Origin: Deroplatys truncata
Taxonomy: Eukaryota; Arthropoda; Insecta; Mantodea; Mantidae
NCBI GenBank assembly: GCA_030765065.1
Contig: CM060990.1
Coordinates: 5,946,001 to 6,010,000, forward strand
DNA length: 64,000 nt
Direction: 5' to 3'
Shown here: one piece after another, positions 9,580-19,999 of the stretch
How positions within the stretch are numbered: the stretch's first letter is position 1
Layout: the number at the start of each line of letters is the position of its first letter
Notes under the pieces: model-generated
The model's input: only the letters and a program-made list of their open reading frames with translations
Database searches by the model: none
What the model was told of the DNA's origin: nothing
Translations under genes and position numbers: made by a program

Positions 9580-12466
9580 TTGGTGCCAGGAGTGGGATCC
9601 AAATGCACAATAGTACAAGCACTTCAAACATCATCAAGTGAAGTCCAGACCATAAACTCCAGAATGGAGAAGATGGAGAGTGAAATGAAGAATATAAATT
9701 CTGGAATGGAAAAGAAGGGAGGTGAAATAATGAGAGTGAATTTTGCAATGGAGAAAATGGAGGAGAAGGTGAATTCCAGAATATAGATCAGACAGAAATC
9801 TCTAAAATAAAGATGGGGCTATCCACCAAAATTGACGAGCGACTGGCTGGCGTGGAAAACAAAAATGGCATGGAGGAGCTTGGCAGAAAGGTGAAAGACC
9901 TCGGCCAATGCACTGACGTTCCGAGGTCATCAGGTAACAGCTTAGCATCCTAGAAGGAAGAGCCGATAGCAGCGCCAAGGAACTGAATGCCATGGTGGAA
10001 GAAATACTTAGCAGAAAACTAAAGGACTTGAAGGTCTAGACGACGTCACGACGCGACACGACATTCACGCGCATCAAGACACCCAAATACAATGGTACGT
10101 CAACTTTCAAGTCTTCCGCCGACAATTCGCCACCATTGCCGCCCATAATCGATGGTCAGCCACACAGTTAATAGCCAGCCTCCAGGGAAGGGCAGTAAAT
10201 TCTTAATGCGATTCCAACGCCGGCGAAGTCCGAGATAACTGGGAGGCCCTCGGAAACCGGTTCGGGAACCATCGCTTGGTCTCAACCCATCGTAGTCAAC
10301 TCAAGTCAAAGCTGGAACAGCCAGGGGAGATGCTGGAGTCCGACCTGGCAGTTGAACAGCTAGTGAATAGTTTTTGTGGACCTCCTGCCCAGTTTCGTAT
10401 CCAAGGAAATTGGCGACGGGGTGCGTAACGCCGAGATACAAGAGCGTCTAATGCTCGGCGATTACAAGACCATCCACGATGCGCTAACGGCCGAGTTGAA
10501 GATGGAGGCGGCCAAGGTAACAGCGGCACCTACCTCGAAGACAAGGAGCATTTGAAACGGGGGGACAGAGGATCAACCCAAGTACGTCGACGAAGATTTT
10601 CAAGCTGTGTGAATTGGGGGTGTGGTCAGCCAAGACACCTAGTAAAGTACTGCCCACACCAAGCCGACGAGCAGGCGGAAAACGAATAAGCACCGACGTG
10701 GCGAGGGGAACGTCGGGACCGTCTTCACCACTCCCTCGAGTGACGCTGTGTACCTTGGGCAGAAGAATGGCTGACAGCCTCGTCGCGGACGGCTGGATAC
10801 AAGCGAAGCGTGCCAGGTACTAGTCGACACAGGTGCAGCCGTGACCGTAATAAGACCAGATGTGGCAAAGGGCTTAACATCGAGGAAACATAATTCGCCC
10901 TACCAACGAGTGACGCGCCATTGTGCGATACCTTGCCTGTGCAGGAGGCCCTGCTGGAGTTGATCCAAGGGAGGAGCATCGTAAGGCTGTGGGTGTTTGT
11001 CGCGGGGGTGGCTAAAGATAGGATACTGGGAATGGAAGCCCTCAGGAGCCACGAGACGAGTCGACATCGGCAGGAAGGTCTTGAGACTCGACCGAGACGT
11101 GGTGACCCTCCAAAGACCAAACAAAATCCTTTGATCTGCAGGTTGATGCTGATGGAGGAAGTGGTTATGTCCGCAAGAAGCGAGGTGGAGGTGAGGGCGC
11201 ATCTGGAAGGTATGCGTTCAAGCAATGTGGTGTTGGACCGGAAAACACCATTGGATGGATTATGCGCCGCCAGGGCACCGTTGCCTTACCGGGGGGGAAG
11301 TGCCAGTAAGACTGCTGAATCCATCGGACACTTATCAGGATATACAGGCTGGAACGGAGTTAGAATGCGAGCCAGCTGTGAGCGTATCACCGTACGATGG
11401 ACTCAAAGAATCAGCACCGTCTCAAGATCTGGGGCTCCGGCTGAAAGAGGGCGGCCGACCATCTGACCGCGGAACAATTGAAGAAGGTCGGGCAACTCCT
11501 TAGGTAATACCAGTCCGCTTTCAGTCAAGGGGACAGCGATTATGACCGCACCCACCGAGTACTCCACCACGTCGACACCGGAGACACCCGGCCTATCCGG
11601 CAACCACCAAGACGTGTTCCTCTGACGAAGCAAGCGGAGTTACGAGACATGGAGGACATGAGATCTAGGAGCATCGTCGAAGAGTCCGACAGCCCTTGGT
11701 GTTCCCCTGTGGTCTTGGTGAAGAACGGCGAGCTACGCTTCTGCGTGGACTATAGGAAGTTGAAAGCTGTCACCCAAAAGGACTGTTTTCCCCTACCCCG
11801 AATTGACGATACTCTGATCACTCTTGCTGGTGTCCAGTAGTTCTAGACCTTCGACTTGAAATCGGTATATTGGCAAGTGGATCTGGACCCCAGGGACAAG
11901 GATAAGACCGCATTTTCGACAGGCCAAATACTTGACAGTTTACGGTTATGCCCTTTGGCCTCTGCAACGTGCCAGCCACTTTCCAGCGTTTGATGGAATC
12001 AGTGATGAGGGGATTGACATACGACGCCTGCCTGTTACACCTGGACATCCTCGTCATTGTCAGCACCTTCGAAGATCTAGAAAACCTGACCAAGGTATTA
12101 GAGAGACTGCAAACAGCCAACCTGAAACTGAATGTGAAGAAGTGTCAACTTTTCTGCAAGGAGGCCAACTATTTGGGCCATAGAGTCTTAACAATTGGGT
12201 GGCCAGGGACCCGGAGAAGGCTCGGGCTGTAAGAGATTGGCCTCGCCCGAAAGATTAAACTAGAGTTGCACAGTTTTCTCGGCCTGTGCAGCTACTACCG
12301 CCGGTTCGTCAGGGGCTTCTCCAACATCGCGAAGACCCTCACTCGTCTGACGGAAGAACACCAGCCGTATGTGTGGACAGAGACCGAGGACGCGTTCCAA
12401 GCGCTCAAGTCAGCACTCTGCAAGGTGCCTTGTTTGAGTTTTCCACAAACGGGCGGTGACCTTATC

Positions 12467-12763
12467 ATTAAATTAAATTGAGCTTTATTTATAAACGCTC
12501 TGTAACTACTATGGTCCTTAGCGTCCCATTCTATATTAGGCGTGAAAGACCGGTAATTTTGCTCAGAGGCCTCTTTATCAGGCTTGAGGTTCTTTTATGT
12601 GCCGTAAATCTACGTCATGGGAGCACCGGCTTTACTTCCCTTCCGAAGGAAGCCATGCTAAGGATTTTTACGCCCGAAAAAATCCATCGTCCTCTGTCGG
12701 GTTTAAACCCGCGACCTTGGGAACTAGAGGCTAGCACGGTACTACTAGTCTACAGAGGACGAT
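12467..12763 (-). mobile_element. tRNA-derived SINE with 11-bp target duplication
   Basis: GTGACCTTATC occurs at 12456-12466 and 12764-12774, flanking a 297-bp segment unrelated to the Gypsy-3 RNase H region it interrupts. On the minus strand the head at the right end folds like a tRNA (12689-12760) and contains a pol III B-box-like block (GGTCGCGGGTTTAAACCC). The left end is an A/T-rich tail with AATTTAATTTAA. These are the marks of a SINE inserted by target-primed reverse transcription. The partner LINE is not evident. Confidence 0.82.
12689..12760 (-). other. tRNA-like head of the SINE
   Basis: The 72-nt minus-strand segment begins GTCCTCTG and ends CAGAGGAC, a perfect 8-bp acceptor-like stem. 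A T-arm GCGGG, loop, CCCG follows the expected layout and overlaps the B box. The D and anticodon arms are poorly formed, so this is a SINE head rather than a functional tRNA gene. Confidence 0.65.
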
Positions 12764-14488
12764 GTGACCTTATCGTGGACACCGACACCAGCGACAGTGG
12801 TATTGGAGGTGTAGTATTCCAGGTCCAGGATGGACAGTAACGGGTAATAGCATACTACAGCAAGACGCTACCCAAGGTGGAAAAGAACTACTACATTACC
12901 CGCCAGGTACTCCTAGCAGTTGTGAAGGCACTGGAACATTTCCATAAGTCCTGTACAGTCAGCCATTCTACCTGAAGACTGGCCACTCCGCCCTCACCTG
13001 ACTATTGAGCTTTAAGAACCTGGTGGGCCGGACAGCCCTTTGAGTCCAGAGGCTTCAGGAATACAAACTTTACATCCGAGCATTGGAGAGGCAGAGGCCA
13101 ATCCAATGTGGATGCCATGTAAGAAGACCCTGCCCAGAAGGGTGCGACCAGTGCACTAGGGTGGAGGAGCATGCCGCAGCTATCCATGTGATTTCGCCAG
13201 TGCTTGTAGATGGATGGGATAGTGCAGGCCTGAGAAGGAAGCAACTGGTGGATGCCGACTTGGGACTGCCTCTGAGAGAACTGGAGGCAGGAACTAGGCC
13301 GAGCTGGGAGGATATCGCCTCCAGGAGTAGTGCGTGTAAGTCCTACTGGGCTCATTGGGACTCACTGAAAACCAAGGAGGGTGTGTTGTTCAGAGTATGG
13401 GGCACCTGACGCGAAGACCCAGAGCAATTGATTCTTACTCAAAGTAAGGTGCAGGAAGTCCTGGAGGAAGTACATACAGGGGCTTCAGGAGGACATTTTG
13501 GACCCAATTGAGTGATTGACAAGCTCCGATAAAGGTACCATTGGTTGACACTATAGGCAGATGTTGAGAGGTGGTGCCGCCAATGCCATGTGTGTGCAGC
13601 AAGTCGTGGCCCACAGACTAGGAGCCGGGGTCGTATGCAGCAGTATAACATGGGAGCACCATTCAAATGCGTCGCCATCAATATAGCTGGACCGTTCCCT
13701 GTGTTCGATAGGGGCAACTAGTATCTGTTAGTGATCATGGACTACTTCACCAAAAGGCTGGAGGTATATGCCATTCCTAACCAGGAGGCCAAGACGATCA
13801 TGGAATGCCTAGTGGAATACGTTTGGGATACGTTAGAGCTGCACAGTGATCAGGGCACAAACTTCGAGTCGAACCTGATGTAGGAAGCACTGGAGAGACT
13901 TGGAGTGCACAAGACGTGTACAACGCCTCTCCACCCACAATCAGATGGTTGGTTGAGTGGTGCATTAAGACGCTTGAAGAGAACCTAAGGAAGGTCATGG
14001 ACAATCACCACAGGGATTGGGATATTAGGGTGCCACTTTTCTTGTTGGCCTACCGCTCATCAACTCACGACACCACGAGTTGACACCACCCAGCTTAGTC
14101 TTTGACAGAGAGCTGCATCTTCCATGTGACCTGATGTTTGGGAGCCCCCCCTGGGGTGGAACAGCCAGCAATCGACTATGTGAAGAACCTCGTGGATTGT
14201 CATCACAACGTGCATGAAATGGCCCATCAACACATCCAGGTAGCAAGCGACCAGATGAAAACCTGCTACAACTGCCAGGTCAACAGCCAAGGTTTCCAGC
14301 AAGGTGATTTGGTGTGGCTGTATTGCCCTACCCAGACCAAGGGGCATTGCCCCAAGCTTCAGCAACCATGGCAAGGGCTGTACCATGTGGCAAAGAGGAT
14401 CAATGATGTAGTCTACAGCATCCAGAGGCTGTCCCAAGGGAAGATGCTGGTGGTACACCTAGACTGTCTAGCTCTGAGGAGGGAGCAG

Positions 14489-14953
14489 TGTGACCATGTG
14501 TACTAAGTTCCTACAGACCAGCGGTGCGAGCACCTGCCGGCCCATCTACCTGCCACAAGTTAGGCTAATGGCCAGTCCCTCTCTAGAATAATGGGTGCTT
14601 GGAACAATAACCATTGTGTGCCACTTCCATGCATCAGAGGTTTCCATTTGAGCCTTTCTGGCAGGTTCTCATTCTGGAAAGTTCTGCTTTGTATGCGAGG
14701 TGTATAAAAGGAACCCTTCACTGTGATGAGTCAGAGTTGAATTGAGTTGAGGGTTGAGTTCTGTTAGAAGTGAAGTGCAGTTTAATTGTGAGTCATGCAG
14801 TTCAGCAGTTCAATTGTGATTCTACAGATCAGTTGTAGTTGTGTTGCATTCCGAGTGTGCTAAATTGGCTCAAGTGTAACGTTTGTGTTACTCCAAGTGC
14901 CTAGTGATAAATATAGTGTGTCTTCGCAGAAACTGGTGTTCTCATTTGTTACA
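14489..14953 (+). repeat. Gypsy-3 3' LTR
   Basis: This 465-bp partner of 9139-9579 has a TATA-like box at about 14703 (GTATAAAAGGAAC) and ends in TTTGTTACA. It has a short extra stretch near 14521-14535 absent from the 5' LTR. Confidence 0.87.
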
Positions 14954-15713
14954 ATATACTATGCCTTGCTTTATACAATATGCACATAATAAACACAAGG
15001 ATAATCAAGTATCAGCAAGGACTTATACAGAAAGCTCCACTGAAGAGTCATTTTATTACTTTTCATACTTGGCACCATTTTGAAATAGAATCTAAATTCT
15101 GCTAAATTTTGTGGTTAGTTACCACTATATACCATATTAGTAAACAGTCTGGTCAACAGAAGGAGGAAGCTAGACTCTCAAATTATATTATTAAATGTTT
15201 GTCTATGGCTAGTTATCAACTTCTGCAATAATATGTCTATAAATGGGGCATTAATGCTATGATTTCTGCTCTGCACATTACCAATTCTACTGTTCCATTT
15301 CCACATAAATCAAGGACAAAAAGGCCATTAAATATAATGTCCATAATTACCATCATTTTGGCAAACATTGAAACACTCTAGCAGGCTTTAAACTAACTTT
15401 TTAAGTATTTCTTGCTGAAGATTGTACAAGTTTCAAAATGTAACATGTGCGTGATTTTATGTTACTGCCGTAAAATATAGTATGTACTTATTTTAAAAAA
15501 CAGCATAACATTAAATATTACATGGAAATGCTTATCTCATACAAAGGCAGTATTCATTAGTGCTGAAGAATGAGCCGGCATGCATACCAATACCTACTGT
15601 CTTTTCACCAGCTTAAGGTGTGCTGAGAATGAAGGGGAGAGGCAAGGTACTCCACGTCAATCTTATGCTGTTGCTTAATGTTACCAGTCCAAACCTATCT
15701 TCTTTATAATATA
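14954..15713. other. Non-coding AT-rich DNA
   Basis: I see no gene, splice-flanked exon, tandem array or recognisable transposon in this stretch between Gypsy-3 and the next DNA transposon. It is presumably intronic or intergenic host DNA. Confidence 0.5.
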
Positions 15714-16933
15714 TGGAGGGTTGCCCCACCTACGCATGGATGACGTTGAAATGCTCTCCCACTCCTGCTGGTAGTGAGATGCTCACATTTTCTGTCACAT
15801 CAATTCAACATTGTATGCCTGCAGTCTGCTGGTACAATCTCATTCAAACTTTACTCCATAATGGCTTCAAAACTCACTGATTTGTGGCAGGAATACACTG
15901 TTGCGCTTTCTGACACAAGTTATAGCCTTTTAATGATAGTAGAAAGCTGTAAATAGAAAGGCTGTATAACACAGCTGTATAACCAAATCTGCAAATAGAC
16001 TAACAAGAAAACGGGTGCAACCAGCATGACAAAGGGGTAGTAGCCAAGATGAGGGCAGCAGTGACAAGAAAATCGTCCAACACAAAGAAGCCTTGACAGC
16101 CTCATTTGAACTCCTAAAGGGGCTCTTTATAGGATAATCCATCAAGGTTTGGGACTAGAACAGTGGCATAAAGTATGTGGGCACATCTTGCAAGTACAGC
16201 ACATCAGAGAATGCTTCACCAATGCAAGAAAACAGTATGAACACCACCTGGAAGTGAAAAATGGCAATGAGTAGCTTCTTTGGATGAAGCATGGATTTAT
16301 CTAGATGACACAAATAAACCCTGTGCTATTTATTACCACCAAGTGGGCCAAAAGGGACACTCCAGCTTCATCCAGGAAAGCAAGAAAAACTTTTCCAAGG
16401 GGTTGATGGTGGTTGCAAGTTACTATGCTCAGGGAAAACTCAATATTCACAGAGTTGCCAAAAATATAACAATTAATGCAGCCTACTACCAAAGGAGTGA
16501 CATAAACCCAATTTTTTATGATATTCCCTGGTTATATGGTGAGGATGCCCCAAATATTTGGATCCACATGGATAAAGTATCCTGCCACACTTGTCAATCA
16601 TCCCAGGACTACTGGCACCAGAAAGCTGTGGAAATGGGTATCAACATAATACCATTTAAAAGGATTTCTGTAAAGCCATTAAATGCCTCACCAATGGATT
16701 TTGTGAAACAGTGCCTTGCTTCTTTACATCCCATCACAACTAAAGCTCTCTGGAAAGTCTGCCAGGAGGAGTGGGCTAACATCCCCCTTCTTACTCTAAA
16801 GTGCAGTCTTCTACAATGGAAACTACACTGCAGAGCTATAGTTCAAGCCTGTGGACATCACACTGAACAAAGGAAATGTTACCATGAAAAAATGTACCTA
16901 AAAACATCCAAGGTTAAATGGGGCAACCCTCCA
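15714..16933 (+). mobile_element. Tc1/mariner-like DNA transposon
   Basis: Terminal inverted repeats TGGAGGGTTGCCCCA (left, 15714) and its complement (right, ending 16933) are flanked by TA on both sides, the Tc1/mariner target duplication. The transposase ORF occupies the right half. The left half (15730-16279) has only fragments of the N-terminal DNA-binding region (for example ELLKGLFIG at about 16108-16134). Confidence 0.85.
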
Positions 16934-16936
16934 TAA
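16280..16936 (+). CDS. Tc1/mariner-like transposase, C-terminal catalytic part
   Basis: This 218-residue open frame resembles the DDE catalytic domain of an insect Tc1/mariner-like family. It starts MDEAWIYL, which carries the first catalytic Asp. WIHMDKVSCHT near residue 94 carries the second Asp, and SPMDF near residue 137 gives the third acidic position. The N-terminal helix-turn-helix region is missing or shifted to other frames upstream, so the protein is probably not active although this frame is open. The stop codon TAA begins in the TA target duplication just outside the inverted repeat. It was recognised by motif layout; no database was consulted. Confidence 0.75.
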   Translation: MDEAWIYLDDTNKPCAIYYHQVGQKGHSSFIQESKKNFSKGLMVVASYYAQGKLNIHRVAKNITINAAYYQRSDINPIFYDIPWLYGEDAPNIWIHMDKVSCHTCQSSQDYWHQKAVEMGINIIPFKRISVKPLNASPMDFVKQCLASLHPITTKALWKVCQEEWANIPLLTLKCSLLQWKLHCRAIVQACGHHTEQRKCYHEKMYLKTSKVKWGNPP

Positions 16937-17097
16937 TTATTTATAGTCATAGCTGACTTCTATTGGTTTTACTTTTAACTACTTAAGCATTCAACAAGTG
17001 ATGGCAAAGTAAGGACGATTTGGCATCCATACCAACACTAATGCAGGGAAAAGAGTGATAATAATTCATGTGAATAAAATAAATGGATTTCTAGAAA
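16934..17097. other. Short spacer without recognised feature
   Basis: AT-rich sequence between two transposon relics, with no motif seen. Confidence 0.4.
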
Positions 17098-17690
17098 TTC
17101 TCTTATCATTTAAGGCCGGGAGAGCCAAAGGTTACCATCATGGAGACAAATGAACCACGTGAACTTTGAAACTGAATTTGAGAAAAACTAGCTTCTAATT
17201 CTCCCCCTTCAGCTGTTGTAACCTTAGATAATGCTCCATATCACACTGTGGAGGAGAGGACAGACTCCCTTCTACCATTTCTGTGAAACCTGCAGCAATA
17301 TCACTGCTAAACAAAGAGGTTCAGTGCAACAGTTCTATGCATAAATCACAATTGTACAAGCTGATTGAAATAAACAAACCTAAAGAAATATGTTTAAAGT
17401 GGATGCACTTTTTTCTTTCTTTGGGAAATACAACCATTCACTTGTCCCCATAAATGTGAGACCTAAATCCTATAGAACCAGCCTGGTCCAAGGCTAAATC
17501 ATAGTTCAGGAAACAAAAATAACAGGTGACTTATTGCTGCAGAAATTTCGTGATATAACCCTTGAGGGCATTTCCCTCGTGAACAAAACAGACTGTTTAA
17601 TAAAAAAGTATCTCTTTCTCAAACAGGTGATGTGGTCAGCTCTTTGGAGCAGGTTTCATTTTTGCTGGAAGAGGAAGAAGAAAATATAAA
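17098..17690 (+). pseudogene. Transposase relic, DDE type
   Basis: Broken plus-strand frames read like the C-terminal half of an insect DDE transposase. SAVVTLDNAPYHTVEE (about 17210-17257) carries an Asp-Asn-Ala-Pro-Tyr-His motif. A degraded segment near 17460-17600 corresponds to the Asn-Pro-Ile-Glu box and the following helices. There are several stops and frameshifts. I could not see inverted repeats that would fix its ends, and it is too decayed to name the family. Confidence 0.6.
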
Positions 17691-18153
17691 TCACTACTGT
17701 CTTCTCACAACGAAACAATAATATCAATGTTTTCCCAATGTACTATCTTTCTCCCAGGAATCATTTTCTACCTTTTCTACATGTTTGCAAAAACTCCAAA
17801 TAAGATAGGCATATGAGATGTCATGAATGGAAGAAGAAAAAAGGATAAACAAAAATGTCTGATTTACATATGCATGTTCTGGGTTTCTCTGTCTCTTGGA
17901 TGCATATTACTGTTAGAGAGATATGATATGAATGTTATCAATTAAGGATTAAGAAAAATATTGTAACTCCATAAGCTTCACTTTGTAGGAACCAAGAAAT
18001 ATACAGTATCAGACTGCAACTAATATGCTTTAAAATTTTTGAACATTAAACATTGTTTGCATTGCAAGTAAACCAACTTACTTGGGCAAAATATCTGCCA
18101 AGATATCTAGCTAAGAGTAATGAATTTATTGGTGAGATTTGGAAAACACTTAC

Positions 18154-18246
18154 TGCTTGAACGTTTGGATGATCCAGAATGGTTATTTACAGGAGGTCTT
18201 TGGCCTGGTACATTGTGAGGCTTTCTGCCTTGCTGATCATTTGATC
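18154..18246 (-). CDS. Magi: Probable MAGI-type scaffold gene, internal exon (downstream of the WW exon)
   Basis: On the minus strand a pyrimidine-rich stretch and an AG acceptor (18247-18248) precede a 93-bp open segment ending at a GTAAGTG donor (18147-18153). The exon begins with the last two bases of a codon and ends with the first base of one. The WW exon at 39003-39211 ends with one base (G), so joining gives GGA (Gly) and keeps the frame open. The encoded part reads SNDQQGRKPHNVPGQRPP and then a Ser-rich end, a low-complexity linker such as MAGI proteins have between WW and PDZ domains. I do not recognise its sequence specifically. The assignment rests on splice sites and phase. Confidence 0.55.
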
Positions 18247-18476
18247 CTGGTCAACATTAAAATAAAAAGTTAAAAAATAATTACTAAAAATTAAACAAAA
18301 TGAACTTGTTTCCAATGGGAAATTTCAAGTAGTATTCTTCCCTCCTACATTTAATCACACATTATAAAATTAACTTATCATAAATTTAATATGCTATGAA
18401 ATTCAAAGTATCTGTTACAATACAAGTTATGTTAAGTAAAATAATTAGGAACTTAATATTCTTGCTTAAGCTAATT

Positions 18477-18669
18477 GTTATTATTATTACTATTATTATT
18501 ATTAGTAGTAGTAGTAGTAGTAGTAGTAGTATTATTATTATAAGTATTATTATTACTATTATTATCATTATTATTATCATTAGTATTACTATTATTATTC
18601 TCATTATTATTATTCTCATTATTATTATTCTCATTATTATTATCATCATCATCATCATCATCATCATCA
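18477..18669. repeat. Compound trinucleotide microsatellite
   Basis: Mixed runs of ATT, AGT and ATC units, ending in a clean (ATC) stretch before 18670. It gives spurious Ile-rich and Met-rich open frames on both strands. Confidence 0.95.
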
Positions 18670-18699
18670 AATAGCTATGGCATGAACCAATCTATTAGA

Positions 18700-19999
18700 A
18701 ATAACAATTTTATAAAGAGTTTATATTCCCAATCTTATTTAAGGATAAATCAGATACTTTATTGCGATATGCGGCAAGGGACAATACTGAAGGTGTAATT
18801 CACTTTCAGCTTGCTAACAAAAACTTTAATTTTTTTGACCAAAGATCAAACATTTACATATGAAGTGAGATGCAAAATCTGAATATATTTAAAAATGGAA
18901 AGGGGGGGGGGAAGCATACATGGGAAGTTATTGGCTAAAGAAGAGCCTTTATGAGGCTTGTGGTTGCAGTTACAGTTGAAAACTAAAAACATACATTTAT
19001 ATGCATATTTTGCATCATGCACTTATAAAACCTGCAATTTTATTTCATTCTCATCACGTCAATTTTTCTTGGTTGGGGTAAGTTAATTGAATAAGACAAC
19101 TGTGCAGTAAATCCCAACTCCTTGGAGCCCAAGTCATGTGAACAATGCATTTCATCATTGTTATTGTTCCCATATATCTGGGAACTTACAAGGGATATTA
19201 ACCTACTTTAAAAATAAAAGCAAGTAATGTATTTAAAACACACCTGAATAGAAAAAACAGTTCTGGATTGAACATTTGTTACCTCTAACATATACCAGAA
19301 TCACTATTCAGTGCAAAACATATTTGAAGTGGGATGGAATACAGTCCTTTAAATGGTTTCAAGCAGGTTCAGAAAATTACACCGATTCACTTTATCTATT
19401 GGGAACACAACATTCTACAGACTGCTGTTTCATTCATTATCAGAAAATAATCGCTTCCATGTCTCTTAATTTGCTATTAAAAATGTTCTCATAGCAGGAT
19501 GTTTCTTTCTGGCCTACAATATTCTTGAATGTCTTGTATTAGGTTTGAATTTTTAAACTCTCTTTAAAATGTGGTGGTGGCAGCAGTAGTGGTGGTACAT
19601 AATAGATTAAGCAAATGTTCACACTTCACTTTTAAGTATAATATACGAGAAGACCAGCTAAGTTTACCGTCAAAGTAATTTTAGTCTAAAAGCTTCGTCT
19701 CATCTGCAAAAGGAAGAAGATATGGCTCGAGGTAGGTTAGGGGAAGGAAAAGTCTTCTGGTGCCAGAAGTCCAAGCAGATAATTTTCTCTGTGGAGAAAT
19801 TACAGCCATTTTCTGTGCTCCATATGTAGGAGCAGTCAAGACAAAGTCAGCGCTCACTGGGAACTGCAGTAAATGGTGAAATTATCCATGAGCAATGAAG
19901 ACAAAATTACAGGTGAAACACATTCCACAACAGGATTAATAGCAATGTGAAAACTGAGATGCTGAGTACCGAGCTCTGCTGTACTTCTCCCTCCAAAGT
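18700..19999. other. Intronic DNA without recognised feature
   Basis: I see no coding motif, terminal repeat or RNA fold apart from short simple runs (a G run at 18902-18911 and a GGTGGT-rich patch near 19572-19595). It lies in the inferred intron. Confidence 0.5.

Larger units (their letters stand above)
9580..14488 (+). pseudogene. Gypsy-3 gag-pol, heavily decayed
   Basis: Recognisable blocks appear in several frames. About 9600-9785 is a coiled-coil gag start rich in Met/Glu/Lys. About 10815-10870 is an aspartic protease (QVLVDTGAAVTVI). About 11640-12230 is RT (SPWCSPVVLVKNGELRFCVD, then FDLKSVYWQVDLDP, then MPFGLCNVPATFQRLM). The catalytic motif reads HLDILVI where YLDDILVI is expected, so one Asp codon is gone. 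About 12780-13000 is RNase H-like (DTDTSDSGIGG). About 13560-14060 is integrase with a Cys pair and DYFTKRLEVYAIPN. About 14260-14470 is the integrase C-terminal part (GDLVWLYCPTQ). Many stops and frameshifts, and a SINE at 12467-12763, interrupt it. Confidence 0.85.
9139..14953 (+). mobile_element. Gypsy-3, old Gypsy-type LTR retrotransposon
   Basis: LTRs at 9139-9579 and 14489-14953 start TGTAACC or TGTGACC and end TCATTTGTTACA. A primer-binding region TTGGTGCCAGGAGTGGGATC follows the left LTR at 9580, and a purine tract CTGAGGAGGGAGCAG precedes the right LTR. The internal order gag remnant, protease, RT, RNase H, integrase is that of Ty3/Gypsy. Flanking 4-mers are AAAT and ATAT, an imperfect target duplication. 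Internal DNA is clearly more GC-rich than the surroundings. LTRs differ by many substitutions and indels, so the insertion is old. Confidence 0.88.

Noticed and set aside
12689..12760. A functional tRNA gene
   Set aside because: The acceptor stem and T arm are good, but the D and anticodon arms are not, and it is the head of a SINE with a target duplication.
18386..18674. Overlapping frames rich in Met/Ile or Ile/Ser on both strands
   Set aside because: They come from the trinucleotide microsatellite at 18477-18669 and have no domain.
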